A stretch of DNA of 64,000 bases from Mycolicibacterium sp. (GCF_016462545.1 NZ_JAEMTA010000001.1:506668-570667), one strand, 5' to 3'; shown: positions 42,664 through 52,224, counted from the stretch's first letter. Translations and numbers: made by a program. The notes: generated from the letters alone by a model not told the origin.

Positions 42664-44357
42664 CCGACCTGCTCATCACCGGCGCACGCGTGCGCACCTT
42701 CGATGCCGGTATACCGTGGGCCGAGGCGGTCGGCGTCACCGACGGACGGATCAGCTACGTCGGAACCACCGCCGACGCGCCGTCCGCCATTCGCCGCATC
42801 GACGCGGCGGGACGACTCGTGACGCCTGGCATCGTCGACAGTCACAACCACCTGCTGCTGGGCTTCGACGAGGACGCCGTCTCCCTCGAGGGGGCGCACG
42901 ATCTCGCGGAGGTTCGCCGACGAGTCGGTGAATTCGCTACGCGGCGAACTGATCTCGACTGGATCTGCGCTGAGAATGCGGTGTATTCGATCGTCGAGGG
43001 CCGTCGGCCCAATGCTGCGGACCTCGACGGCCTGACCGACAAGCCGATCTTCGTCACCACCTACGACCAACACTCGGTCTGGCTGAATCGGGCGGCATTG
43101 GCGGTGCTCGGCATCTCCGGAGGAACCGACATCGCCTGGGGTCGACCCGAACGCGACGAGGTCACGGGCGAGCCCACCGGCTGGGTGACGGACTTCTACA
43201 CCAGCGCGATGACGGAGGCGGGCCTTGCGGCGCTGCAGGCCGACATTCCGATGTATTCGCCGCAACGCCGGTATCGAAAACTGCAGTCGAGCATGCGAAT
43301 GGCCACGGCGCTCGGGATCACCACGGTGGTCGAACCTCAGGTGCCGCTGGCCGAGCTGCCCCTGTTCGAACGCGCCCTGGTCGAGGGCGTGCTGACGTCG
43401 CGGGTGATCGCCGCGCTGTTCCATCCGGTGGGTGCCGACGGCACGTTCCGCCGGCGCCTGCGCGATGCGGTCGACGGTGCCGGGCGAGACCCGATGCTGC
43501 GGCTCGGCCCGGTGAAGCTGTACGCGGACGACGTGATCGAGCCGCACACCGCGCTGATGCTCGACGACTACGCCAACCGGCCCGGGTTGCGGGGGCGCCC
43601 CAGCTATCCCGGTCGTGAGCTCGTCAACGTCGTAGGTGAACTCGATCGGATGGGCTTCCAGACGCACACCCACGCCACCGGCGACGCGGGCATCCGGCTC
43701 ACGCTCGACGCGATCGAGCACGCGTCGCGCGCCAACGGGACGCGCGATCGCAGGCATGGAATCGTGCACGTGGAGTGCCTGCACCCCGACGACCTGCCGC
43801 GATTCCGCGAACTGGGGGTCACCGCGGCCATGCAGCCCCGGCACTGCTCACCGGATCTGGTGGCGGGCACCTGGATGGACAACGTCGGCGAACAGCGGTG
43901 GAACCGGGCCTGGCGCTTCCGCAGCCTCCTGGATTCCGGTGCGACGGTGGCCTTTTCGAGTGACTGGCAGGTGGGCGAGATGGATCCGCTGGTCGGTCTG
44001 TACTCGGCGGCGACCCGCGCCGGCCTGGACGGTTCCGACCCGTGGACGCCCGATGAGCGCGTCGGGCTCGATCGCGCGTTGGAGGCCTATACGGTCCACG
44101 GTGCGCGGGCGTGGCACAGCGAACACGATCGGGGCCGGATCAGGACCGGCATGCTGGCCGATCTGGTGGTCTGGTCGAGTGACCTCTATGCCCACGAATC
44201 CTCACCCGAGGGACTTCTTGGCGAACACGCCGAGCTGACGCTGGTCGGTGGGACCGTCGCACATTCCGCAGGGGCGCTCGCGGACCGGGTCGGCGCGGCG
44301 CTGCCCGAGGATCCGGTCAGCGCCGGGACGGCGGAGCAGCACGTGCACTGCCACTGA
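42660..44357 (+). CDS. Amidohydrolase family protein (YtcJ-like)
   Basis: A 565-residue metal-dependent amidohydrolase of the long YtcJ/amidohydrolase_3 type. Seen: LLITGARVRTFD, metal motif GIVDSHNHLLLGFD (about residue 60), HTHATGDAGIRL, HVECLHPDDLPRF, and the final Asp region FSSDWQVGEMDP. The start is ATG 42660 (ATGA with the permease stop); the open frame further upstream runs through the permease gene and is not coding. It probably hydrolyses the amide or ring taken up by the permease. Confidence 0.9.
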   Translation: MTDLLITGARVRTFDAGIPWAEAVGVTDGRISYVGTTADAPSAIRRIDAAGRLVTPGIVDSHNHLLLGFDEDAVSLEGAHDLAEVRRRVGEFATRRTDLDWICAENAVYSIVEGRRPNAADLDGLTDKPIFVTTYDQHSVWLNRAALAVLGISGGTDIAWGRPERDEVTGEPTGWVTDFYTSAMTEAGLAALQADIPMYSPQRRYRKLQSSMRMATALGITTVVEPQVPLAELPLFERALVEGVLTSRVIAALFHPVGADGTFRRRLRDAVDGAGRDPMLRLGPVKLYADDVIEPHTALMLDDYANRPGLRGRPSYPGRELVNVVGELDRMGFQTHTHATGDAGIRLTLDAIEHASRANGTRDRRHGIVHVECLHPDDLPRFRELGVTAAMQPRHCSPDLVAGTWMDNVGEQRWNRAWRFRSLLDSGATVAFSSDWQVGEMDPLVGLYSAATRAGLDGSDPWTPDERVGLDRALEAYTVHGARAWHSEHDRGRIRTGMLADLVVWSSDLYAHESSPEGLLGEHAELTLVGGTVAHSAGALADRVGAALPEDPVSAGTAEQHVHCH

Positions 44358-44403
44358 TTCGGCACGCCGAGCGGGTCGACCGGTCCGTCGTAGGCTCACG
44401 GGC

Positions 44404-45336
44404 ATGCCGGATCAACGCGCCCACTTCGACTTCACCATTCGCTTCGCCAACGGGGGAGACCTGATGGGGACCGGCTTTCGGCTCGACCTTCCGGACGGTG
44501 ACCTCGATGATGCCGCGATCGGCCGAATCCTGGTGTCGCACCTCGGATTGGCGCTCGTCGAGGCCGTCGAACTCCGCGATCTGAGGATCGTGGACGAGCC
44601 GCATCGGGGCAGCAGAGGTGTGGCGCCGGTACCGGCGAACCGCGGCGCGCCATCGCGCGTCGTCGATCTGAGCCATCCGATCCGTGCCGGGCTCATCACC
44701 TATCCCGGGCTGCCCGCTCCGGTCATCGAACCGCATCTCACGCGTGAGGCCTCGCGCGCCAGGTACGCGCCTGGAACGGAGTTCGCCATGGACGTGATCA
44801 CCATGATCGGCAACACCGGGACGTACCTCGACTCGCCGTTTCACCGCTATGCCGACGGAAAGGACCTCGCCGGACTCGATCTCGCGACCCTGGTCGGCCT
44901 GCGCGCCGAGGTCTTCCACCTGACCGACGCGTGGGACGCCGACCGCCGCGGCATTCGCGCCGAGACCCTCGCCGACCGTGACGTCCGGGGCGCCGCGGTC
45001 CTGCTCCACACCGGGTGGGACCGGCACTTCGGGACAGCGGAATACGGTGTCGGCGCTCCATTCCTGACCGCCGACGGCGCGCGCCATCTGATCGACGCGG
45101 GGGCCGTGCTGGTCGGCATCGACTCCGTCAACATCGACGACACGGAGTCAGGTGGCGAGAGGCCCGCGCATACGCTGCTGCTCGGTGCGGGTATTCGCGT
45201 GGTCGAGCACCTCACCAACCTCGTCGCCCTTCCGCCGCGCGGCGCGCGGTTCACGGCGGCTCCGCCGGCGGTCGAGGGTTTCGGCACGTTCCCGGTCCGG
45301 GCGTTCGCGGAAGTGCCCGCGCCTCAAGCCGGCTGA
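44404..45336 (+). CDS. Cyclase-family protein with altered metal motif and N-terminal extension
   Basis: A 310-residue protein of the cyclase / kynurenine-formamidase family, with VVDLSHPIRAGLITYPGLP at about residue 83. The usual zinc motif HxGTHxDxPxH reads NTGTYLDSPFH here, so two of the His ligands are Asn and Tyr while Asp and the last His remain. The first 75 residues (PDQRAHFDFTIRFANGG...) form an extra small domain not found in KynB. Start ATG 44404, 46 bases after the amidohydrolase. It may hydrolyse an amide product, or the altered site may bind no zinc. Confidence 0.82.
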   Translation: MPDQRAHFDFTIRFANGGDLMGTGFRLDLPDGDLDDAAIGRILVSHLGLALVEAVELRDLRIVDEPHRGSRGVAPVPANRGAPSRVVDLSHPIRAGLITYPGLPAPVIEPHLTREASRARYAPGTEFAMDVITMIGNTGTYLDSPFHRYADGKDLAGLDLATLVGLRAEVFHLTDAWDADRRGIRAETLADRDVRGAAVLLHTGWDRHFGTAEYGVGAPFLTADGARHLIDAGAVLVGIDSVNIDDTESGGERPAHTLLLGAGIRVVEHLTNLVALPPRGARFTAAPPAVEGFGTFPVRAFAEVPAPQAG

Positions 45337-46157
45337 CTGAAGCCCCAATCGAACAGGCCGATCGCCTGGTCGTACAGATCGCCCGTCCCGTACATCTGCA
45401 CGACCACGAGCCGGCGGTTACCACGTTGTGCCGCACCGACATACGTCTTGCGGGCCAGGTTGGTGAAGCCGGTCTTGCCGCCCAGGTCGCCGGGGTAGCG
45501 GGACAGCAATTCGTTCTGCGCGGTGATGGTCTTGCCGGGGAACTGTGCCGACGGCTGACGCAGGATGTAGGCAATCAGCGGGTTGCCCAGCGCCGCGCGG
45601 AAGATCAACGCCAGGTCGTGCGGCGTGGTCACCGACTCCCAGCCCGGCCCGTCCAGTCCCGACGGCGAGCCGGCCCTGGTGCTTCGTGCGCCGAGCTGTC
45701 GAGCCTTGGCGTTCATCCTCGCGACGGCAACGCGTTGCCCTCCGAGCATGTCGGCCAGCATGTTGGCGGCGTCGTTGCCCGACACCATCAACAGGCCCTC
45801 GAGCAGCTGACGGGTGGTGTACGGCTGACCGGGAGTCAGCCCGACACAGGAGCATTCGACGTCATCGTGCGACGAGTTGGCCCGCGCGAACGAATCCGGA
45901 TTGAGGTAGTCGACGACGACGAGGGCCAGCAGCGTCTTGATGGTGCTGGCGGGGGCGTGCGCGCCATTGGGATCCTTCGCCGCGAGGACGCGACCACTGT
46001 CCAGATCCGCCACCAGCCACGCCTGCGCGGGGCCGTCGGGGGGAGCGACGACCGCGCCTGCGGGTTCGATGCCGGGTTGCGCCACGGCAGGCGGCGCGAC
46101 CGTCGCGGTCAGCGCCGTGCCAAGGGCGAGCGCCGTCGCCGCGAACAGTCTTCGCAC
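45324..46157 (-). CDS. D-alanyl-D-alanine carboxypeptidase, DacB2-like (copy 1)
   Basis: About 277 residues. It has a signal peptide (MRRLFAATALALGTALTATV), then the three serine-transferase motifs: SxxK in PASTIKTLL, SxN in VSGNDAAN, and KTG in GGKTGFTN. It trims the last D-Ala from peptidoglycan peptides outside the membrane. GTG 46157 gives a proper signal peptide; TTG 46178 is longer. Copy 2 lies directly upstream on the same strand. The pair corresponds to dacB2 (Rv2911) in the M. tuberculosis block. Confidence 0.92.
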   Translation of the reverse strand: MRRLFAATALALGTALTATVAPPAVAQPGIEPAGAVVAPPDGPAQAWLVADLDSGRVLAAKDPNGAHAPASTIKTLLALVVVDYLNPDSFARANSSHDDVECSCVGLTPGQPYTTRQLLEGLLMVSGNDAANMLADMLGGQRVAVARMNAKARQLGARSTRAGSPSGLDGPGWESVTTPHDLALIFRAALGNPLIAYILRQPSAQFPGKTITAQNELLSRYPGDLGGKTGFTNLARKTYVGAAQRGNRRLVVVQMYGTGDLYDQAIGLFDWGFSQPA

Positions 46158-46195
46158 ACCGCGAGCGTAGGGAGCCAAGGACTCACCCAGCGCGC

Positions 46196-46302
46196 GATCA
46201 GGTCTCCGTCGGGTATCGGAAGCGGACCGAGATCCGCGTTGTGCACGGCCCTTCCCGCAAATCTCCTGCAGAACGTCGATCTCGCTGAAGGGGGACCTGA
46301 TC
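46196..46302. repeat. Long inverted repeat between the two carboxypeptidase genes
   Basis: GATCAGGTCTCC (46196-46207) pairs with GGGGACCTGATC (46291-46302) with one mismatch across an 83-base loop. It spans most of the 162-base gap between the two dacB-like genes, downstream of copy 2 and upstream of copy 1. It could be a terminator, a regulatory fold in the leader of copy 1 or a relic of duplication. Confidence 0.35.
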
Positions 46303-46319
46303 CGCGACCGGCCGGCTCC

Positions 46320-47207
46320 CTACAGCGTGGCGATACCCGCCGAGCGATCCTGTGCGAACCCCCAGTCGAGGAGCCCGCTGGCCTGATCCCAATAGGTCGG
46401 CCCGCCTTCAACGACCAGCCCGTACATCATCGCGACCACCAGGCGTCGTCCGTCGCGCTGCGCGGCCCCGACGAACGTCTTGCGGGCGGGGTTGGTGAAG
46501 CCGGTCTTACCACCGAGCATGCCCGGATAGCGAGCCAACATCTCGTCCTGATTGATCAGCGTCACGGGCCCGGCGTCACCCGGGAACGGCGCGGTGGGGG
46601 ATGACGTGATGGACGTGAACACCGGGTTGGCGAGGGCGGCGCGGAAGATGACGGCGAGGTCGTGCGGCGTGGTGTAGCCGTCGATGCCGGGTCCGTCGAG
46701 GCCCGACGGCGAGCCGGCCCGAGTGCCGGTGGCGCCGAGAGAGACAGCCTTCGCGTTCATCTTGGCGACCGCAGCCTCCGTGCCGCCGAGCATGTGGGCC
46801 AGAGTGTTCGCGGCGTCGTTCCCCGACACCAGCAGCAGGCCGTCGAGGAGTTCCCGAGTCGTGTAGACGCGGCCGGCCTTGACCCCCGCGCAGTTGCACT
46901 CCACCTTTGCGTCGGCCTCGCTGGCCACGACCGTGGCGTCCAGTGGCAGCTCCTCGAGCACCACCAGGGCCAGAAGGACCTTGATGGTGCTGGCGGGCGG
47001 GTGGGTGACGTACTCGTCGCGTCCGGCGAGAATCTGGCCGGAGTCCAGGTCGGCGACGATCCAGGCAGGCGCGGGGCCACTCGGAATCGCAGTGGTGCCG
47101 ACCTGTTGAACGTCGGCGTCGGCGGCCGCGATGGCCGTGTCGAGCACCAACGAGCCCGGGAGAAGTGCTGCGATGGACACCGCGATGGCGCCGAGGAGCC
47201 TGATCAT
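46320..47207 (-). CDS. D-alanyl-D-alanine carboxypeptidase, DacB2-like (copy 2)
   Basis: A 295-residue paralogue of copy 1 with a signal peptide (IRLLGAIAVSIAALLPGSLV), SxxK in PASTIKVLL, SxN in VSGNDAAN, and KTG in GGKTGFTN. Both copies keep all catalytic residues, so both should be active exported transpeptidase-fold carboxypeptidases. Start ATG 47207. It is divergent from the osmolyte operon. Either copy could be the orthologue of M. tuberculosis DacB2. Confidence 0.92.
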   Translation of the reverse strand: MIRLLGAIAVSIAALLPGSLVLDTAIAAADADVQQVGTTAIPSGPAPAWIVADLDSGQILAGRDEYVTHPPASTIKVLLALVVLEELPLDATVVASEADAKVECNCAGVKAGRVYTTRELLDGLLLVSGNDAANTLAHMLGGTEAAVAKMNAKAVSLGATGTRAGSPSGLDGPGIDGYTTPHDLAVIFRAALANPVFTSITSSPTAPFPGDAGPVTLINQDEMLARYPGMLGGKTGFTNPARKTFVGAAQRDGRRLVVAMMYGLVVEGGPTYWDQASGLLDWGFAQDRSAGIATL

Positions 47208-47367
47208 GGCCGCCGAGCCTACTTGCCATGTCGGATGGCCTGGACCACACCATTGTTTGACGCCGATGTAATCCGGCTACAGACGGCCAGGCTCACATCG
47301 TCGTGTGCGGACGCACCATGTCCAGACCCTGACGCCTACGCTGACACCACCGAGGGAGTCGATCACC

Positions 47368-49179
47368 ATGTGTGGCATTGCCGGAGAAGTCGCCCGTGGG
47401 CGACCTGCAGATCTCGCAGCCATCGGCGCGATGACGAAGTCGATGGTGCCCCGCGGACCCGATGGCGAAGGGTCCTGGTCCAGCGGGGGAGTCGCCTTCG
47501 GTCACCGCCGCCTGGCGATCATCGACCTCTCCAGCAGCGGTCATCAGCCCATGCACGATCCTGAGCTCGGGCTCACGGTCGCCTTCAACGGCTGCATCTA
47601 CAACTATCCCGAGCTACGCCAGCAGCTGCTCGGTCTCGGCTACCGCTTCTTCTCGCACAGCGACACCGAGGTGATCCTGAAGGGCTACCGCGAGTGGGGC
47701 GAGCGGGTCGTCGACCACCTCAAGGGCATGTTCGCCTTCGCCGTCGCCGAAACCACCACCGGTCGAGTCGTGCTCGCCAGGGACCGCCTCGGCGTCAAAC
47801 CCCTCTACTGGTGCGACGTCAACGACGGCAATGGCATGGGCGGACTTCGCTTCGCATCGTCGCTCCCGGCCCTGGTCGCCGCGGGTGGCGTGGACACCGA
47901 CCTCGATCCGATCGCCCTCAACCACTACCTGAGCTTTCACTCGGTCGTGCCCGCGCCGCGGACCATCCTCAAGGGCGTCCGGAAGCTCGAACCGGGCACC
48001 ATCATGCGCATCGAACCCGACGGCACCCGGACGACCGAGACCTACTGGGCGCCCATGTTCGAACGCTCCGCCGAGCGTGCCGACTGGTCGGAGGCGGACT
48101 GGCAGGACGCCATCCTCACGTCGCTGCGGACCGCAGTGGAGCGGCGTCTCGTCGCCGACGTCCCAGTGGGTTGCCTGCTCTCGGGCGGTCTCGACTCCAG
48201 CCTCATCGTCGGACTGCTCGCCGAAGCGGGTCAGCACGGCCTGCAGACCTTCTCGATCGGATTCGAGGCGGCCGGTGGCGAAGAGGGCGACGAGTTCAAG
48301 TACTCGGACGTCATCGCCCGGCACTACGGCACCGACCATCACCAGATCCGCATCGACACCGCGCGCATGCTGCCCGCGCTGACCGACACCATCGGCGCCA
48401 TGAGCGAGCCGATGATGAGCCACGACTGCGTCGCGTTCTACCTCTTGTCCCAAGAGGTCAGCAAGCACGTGAAGGTGGTGCAGTCCGGGCAGGGCGCCGA
48501 CGAGATCTTCGCCGGGTACCACTGGTACCCGCCCATGGCGCAGGCCAGGGATGACGACCCCGCGGATGCCGTGGCGCGCTACCGCACGGCGTTCTTCGAC
48601 CGCGACCATGCCGGGCTCGACGGACTTCTCCAGCCGGCCTGGCGGCTCGACGCCGACGTGGCAGGCCAGTTCGTACTCGATCACTTCTCCCAGCCCGGCG
48701 CGGCCACGGCGACCGACCGGGCGCTGCGGCTGGACACCACGGTGATGCTGGTGGACGACCCGGTCAAACGCGTCGACAACATGACGATGGCCTGGGGTCT
48801 GGAGGGCCGCGTGCCGTTCCTCGACCACGAGCTCGTCGAGCTCGCCGCCACCTGCCCGCCCGAGTTGAAGACCGCCTACGACGGCAAGGGCGTCCTGAAG
48901 GAGGCCGCGCGCAAGGTCATCCCGCACGAGGTCATCGACCGGCCCAAGGGCTACTTCCCCGTGCCCGCGCTCAAGCACCTCGAGGGCCCGTACCTCGACC
49001 TGGTGCGTGACGCCCTGCACGGCTCCGCGGCACGCGACCGCGGACTGTTCGCACCGCAGGCCGTCGACCGGCTCCTCGCCGAGCCCAATGGAAACCTCAC
49101 GCCGTTGCGCGGAAATCCGTTGTGGCAGATCGGCTTACTGGAACTGTGGCTTGCCCGCCACGTCGACGGGATCAAGTGA
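47368..49179 (+). CDS. asnO: N-acetylglutaminylglutamine amidotransferase (asparagine-synthase-like, NAGGN operon)
   Basis: A 603-residue class II glutamine amidotransferase. Catalytic Cys2 is in MCGIAGEVARG; the glutaminase domain follows (MVPRGPDGEGSWSSGG, RLAIIDLSSSGHQPM), then the ATP-pyrophosphatase domain with SGGLDSSLIVGLL and QGADEIFAGYHWYP. In the NAGGN pathway it amidates the N-acetylglutaminylglutamine dipeptide. Start ATG 47368 with GAGGGAG; it must be this Met because the Cys has to be residue 2 after processing. It is coupled by GTGA to the next gene, which encodes the dipeptide synthetase, confirming the operon type. Confidence 0.93.
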   Translation: MCGIAGEVARGRPADLAAIGAMTKSMVPRGPDGEGSWSSGGVAFGHRRLAIIDLSSSGHQPMHDPELGLTVAFNGCIYNYPELRQQLLGLGYRFFSHSDTEVILKGYREWGERVVDHLKGMFAFAVAETTTGRVVLARDRLGVKPLYWCDVNDGNGMGGLRFASSLPALVAAGGVDTDLDPIALNHYLSFHSVVPAPRTILKGVRKLEPGTIMRIEPDGTRTTETYWAPMFERSAERADWSEADWQDAILTSLRTAVERRLVADVPVGCLLSGGLDSSLIVGLLAEAGQHGLQTFSIGFEAAGGEEGDEFKYSDVIARHYGTDHHQIRIDTARMLPALTDTIGAMSEPMMSHDCVAFYLLSQEVSKHVKVVQSGQGADEIFAGYHWYPPMAQARDDDPADAVARYRTAFFDRDHAGLDGLLQPAWRLDADVAGQFVLDHFSQPGAATATDRALRLDTTVMLVDDPVKRVDNMTMAWGLEGRVPFLDHELVELAATCPPELKTAYDGKGVLKEAARKVIPHEVIDRPKGYFPVPALKHLEGPYLDLVRDALHGSAARDRGLFAPQAVDRLLAEPNGNLTPLRGNPLWQIGLLELWLARHVDGIK

Positions 49180-50894
49180 TCGCGATGGCGGACGCAGTCG
49201 GTGACGAGAAGGTCGGCGTCGTCCAGGATTTGGGCTGGGGTCGTCTCGTCTTCGGTCAAACCTACGACGATCCCCACGAGTTCGGCAATGCGCTGCGCGC
49301 CGAGGCCAGCGGGCGCCGCGACATCGGGATGTACCTCGACGCGGAGCACGTCTTCGTGGCCCTGCACCCGCAGGAGTTCTTCATCGATCCGAGCTTCACC
49401 TACCGGATCGACCTGACCAAGCCGCTGGACTTCGAGCCGTCTCGGGTTCCCGGGTTGTCGGTGCGCCCGGTGAACACCATCGCGGATTGCGCGGCGATCA
49501 ACCAGATCTACCTGCAGTGCCGGATGGTTCCCGCGGATGTCGACCTGATGTGGGACAACAGCCAGGCTCAGCCGCACATGGTGTACCTGGTCGTCACCGA
49601 CGACGCCACGGGCGCCGTAGTCGGCACGGTCACCGGGATCGATCACGCCCAACTCTTCGACGACCAGGAGAACGGATCCAGTCTGTGGTGCCTCGCGGTC
49701 GATCCCACGCTGTCGCGGCCGGGCGTCGGGGGACTGCTGGTGCGCTCGCTCATCGACGAGTTCATCAACCGGGGGCGCGCCCAGATGGACCTGTCCGTGC
49801 TGCATGACAACGAAGGCGCCATCGCCCTCTACGAGCGGATGGGCTTCATCCGCGTGCCCGTGCTCGGCATCAAGCGCAAGAACGCCATCAACGAGAAGCT
49901 CTTCGCTCCCGCCAAGTCGGAAGAAGAACTCTCGCAACTCAATCCGTACGCGCGGATCATCGCCGATGAGGCGATCATGCGCGGCATTGCCGTCCAGGTG
50001 CTCGACGCCAAGGGCGGCTACCTCAAGCTGACCCACGGCGGCACCAGCGTCGTCACCCGCGAATCGCTGTCGGAGCTCACCAATGCCGTTGCGATGAGCC
50101 GGTGCGACGACAAGCGCGTCGCCCGCAGGGTCGTCGCGGAGGCGGGCATCAAGGTGCCGGAGGGCCGAACCGCGAGCTTCTCCGCCGAGGACCACGAGTT
50201 CCTGGCGAAGGTGGGCTCGGTGGTGGTGAAACCCGCCCGCGGCGAGCAGGGCGCGGGTATCACCGTCGGCGTCACCACGGGAGAGGATCTCGACCGTGCC
50301 ATCAGGTTGGCGGCCGAGCACAGCCCCGACGTCCTGCTCGAAGAGCTCTGCGACGGCGAAGACCTGCGCATCGTCGTCATCAACGGCAAGGTGATCGCCG
50401 CTGCGCTGCGGCGCCCACCCGAGGTCGTCGGGAGCGGTGACCACACGATTCGCCACCTCGTCGAGGCACAGAGCCGCCGGCGCTCGGCAGCCACCCACGG
50501 CGAGTCCACCATCCCGGTCGACGATCTGACCGAGGACACCGTGCGCGAGGCGGGCTGGAACTTGGACGACGTGCTGCCGCTCAATGAACGGCTTACCGTG
50601 CGACGCACCGCGAACCTGCACACCGGCGGGACCATCCGCGACGTCACCGACGACCTGAATCCCGTCCTCGCGAAGGTGGCGATCGACGCCGCGGACGCGA
50701 TCGGCATCCCCGTCACCGGCATCGATCTCATGGTGCCCTCGGTCGAGGGTGAGGAGTACGCCTTCATCGAGGCGAACGAGCGTCCGGGCCTGGCCAATCA
50801 TGAACCGCGGCCCACCGCAAAGGCTTTCGTCGACCTTCTCTTCCCGCGCACGGCAGCGACGCCGTGGGCGTGGCAACCCGACCCCGTCGAATAG
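49176..50894 (+). CDS. ngg: N-acetylglutaminylglutamine synthetase (GNAT + ATP-grasp fusion, NAGGN operon)
   Basis: About 572 residues. The N-terminal half is a GNAT acetyltransferase (LAVDPTLSRPGVGGLLVRSL is its acetyl-CoA loop). The C-terminal half is an ATP-grasp ligase (VVVKPARGEQGAGITVGV, LLEELCDGEDLRIVVI, IEANERPGLANH). The fusion acetylates glutamine and joins it to a second glutamine. GTG 49176 overlaps the asnO stop (GTGA) and has GACGGG five bases upstream; ATG 49185 is the alternative. The gene order asnO-ngg-peptidase matches the osmoprotectant NAGGN operons known from pseudomonads and rhizobia. Confidence 0.92.
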   Translation: MIAMADAVGDEKVGVVQDLGWGRLVFGQTYDDPHEFGNALRAEASGRRDIGMYLDAEHVFVALHPQEFFIDPSFTYRIDLTKPLDFEPSRVPGLSVRPVNTIADCAAINQIYLQCRMVPADVDLMWDNSQAQPHMVYLVVTDDATGAVVGTVTGIDHAQLFDDQENGSSLWCLAVDPTLSRPGVGGLLVRSLIDEFINRGRAQMDLSVLHDNEGAIALYERMGFIRVPVLGIKRKNAINEKLFAPAKSEEELSQLNPYARIIADEAIMRGIAVQVLDAKGGYLKLTHGGTSVVTRESLSELTNAVAMSRCDDKRVARRVVAEAGIKVPEGRTASFSAEDHEFLAKVGSVVVKPARGEQGAGITVGVTTGEDLDRAIRLAAEHSPDVLLEELCDGEDLRIVVINGKVIAAALRRPPEVVGSGDHTIRHLVEAQSRRRSAATHGESTIPVDDLTEDTVREAGWNLDDVLPLNERLTVRRTANLHTGGTIRDVTDDLNPVLAKVAIDAADAIGIPVTGIDLMVPSVEGEEYAFIEANERPGLANHEPRPTAKAFVDLLFPRTAATPWAWQPDPVE

Positions 50895-50947
50895 GGCCGA
50901 GCCCCACTAGGCTCCCGTCGACGAATCGTCACATCGGAAAGGCAACC

Positions 50948-52195
50948 TTGACTGACCTCGCGCACGCCGCCGCCCAGATGCCCGTGGACGACCGGAGTTG
51001 GATGGTCGACACGTTGCTCGCCCTGCTTCAGACCCCGAGTCCCTCCGGACGCACGGACACGGTCATGCAGTTGATCGGCGGCATCCTCGACGACCTGGGC
51101 GTGCCCTTCACGCTGACCCGCCGCGGCGCACTGACCGCCGAACTCCCTGGGACGTCGGCCACGACGGATCGGGCGATCGTCGTGCACGCCGACACCATCG
51201 GCTGCATGGTCCGAGAGCTCAAGGACAACGGCCGCCTCGAACTCATCCCCGTCGGTACCTTCTCGGCGCGCTTCGCGGCAGGTGCGCGGGTACGCATCTT
51301 CACCGACGACAGCGAACAGTTCTTGACCGGAACGGTCATGCCGCTCAAGGCTTCTGGTCACGCATTCGGTGACGAGATCGACACCCAGCCGACGGACTGG
51401 GACCACGTCGAGGTCCGCGTCGATCGCAACGTGTCGACCCGCGAGGACCTCGTCGACCTCGGGATGAACATCGGGGACTTCGTCGCGTTCATCACCAGCC
51501 CGGAGCTCACCGAAGACGGCTTCATCGTCTCGCGGCACCTGGACGGCAAGGCGGGGGTCGCCGTCGCCTTGGCATTGGCGCGCAACGTCATGGAGAACAA
51601 GGTGGTGCTGCCACACCGCACCACGATCATGGTGACCATCACCGAGGAAGTGGGCCATGGAGCCAGCAGCGGGCTGCCGCCCGACGTCGCCGAGCTGATC
51701 TCGGTCGACAACGCCGTCTGCGCACCCGGTCAGCATTCGCTCGAGCACGGCGTCACCATTCCGATGGCCGACATGCACGGACCCTTCGACTACCACCTGA
51801 CCCGCAAGCTGCTTCGCCTCGCCAAGGAGCAGGGCATCGCCCACGCTCGCGACATCTTCCGGTTCTACCGCTCGGACGCGGCCGCCGCGATCGAGGCAGG
51901 CGCCAACACGCGCGCCGCCCTGGTGGCGTTCGGTCTCGACGGCAGCCACGGCTGGGAGCGCAGCCACCTCGATTCGCTGGAAGCCTGCTACCTGCTTCTC
52001 GAGGGTTGGTTGCGAACCCCGCTGACGTTCGGCACGTGGGATGCCAAACCGTCGGGCAAGCTTCGTGACTTCCCGTCGTCGGATCAGCCCGCGCCGAGCG
52101 AGCAGTGGGTGCCGCTGTCGCGCGGCGACTTCACCGAGCCGGGCGACGTGTCGCCGGGAGAGCATTGGCCACCGTCGGAGGGTCCGCAGGCCTGA
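50948..52195 (+). CDS. M42 family peptidase of the NAGGN osmoprotectant system
   Basis: About 415 residues. It is an M42 glutamyl aminopeptidase-like fold with VVHADTIGCMV, the SRHLDGKAGVAVALALARN metal region and TITEEVGHGASSG (metal-bridging Glu). In NAGGN operons a peptidase of this type follows asnO and ngg; it may turn the osmolyte over, but its role is not established. TTG 50948 has GAAAGG five bases upstream. The C-terminus has an unusual Pro/Ser-rich tail (after LTFGTWDAKPSG). Confidence 0.9.
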   Translation: MTDLAHAAAQMPVDDRSWMVDTLLALLQTPSPSGRTDTVMQLIGGILDDLGVPFTLTRRGALTAELPGTSATTDRAIVVHADTIGCMVRELKDNGRLELIPVGTFSARFAAGARVRIFTDDSEQFLTGTVMPLKASGHAFGDEIDTQPTDWDHVEVRVDRNVSTREDLVDLGMNIGDFVAFITSPELTEDGFIVSRHLDGKAGVAVALALARNVMENKVVLPHRTTIMVTITEEVGHGASSGLPPDVAELISVDNAVCAPGQHSLEHGVTIPMADMHGPFDYHLTRKLLRLAKEQGIAHARDIFRFYRSDAAAAIEAGANTRAALVAFGLDGSHGWERSHLDSLEACYLLLEGWLRTPLTFGTWDAKPSGKLRDFPSSDQPAPSEQWVPLSRGDFTEPGDVSPGEHWPPSEGPQA

Positions 52196-52224
52196 TCCCG
52201 ATTCGTGGGTGTTCAATCGAACGC

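Noticed and set aside
41988-44357. A 789-codon open frame
   Set aside because: The part before 42660 lies inside the permease gene in another frame; the amidohydrolase starts at the ATGA overlap.
47257-47283. TTGACG and TACAGA as the asnO promoter
   Set aside because: The spacer is only 15 bases and the hexamers are weak, so it is not strong enough to list.
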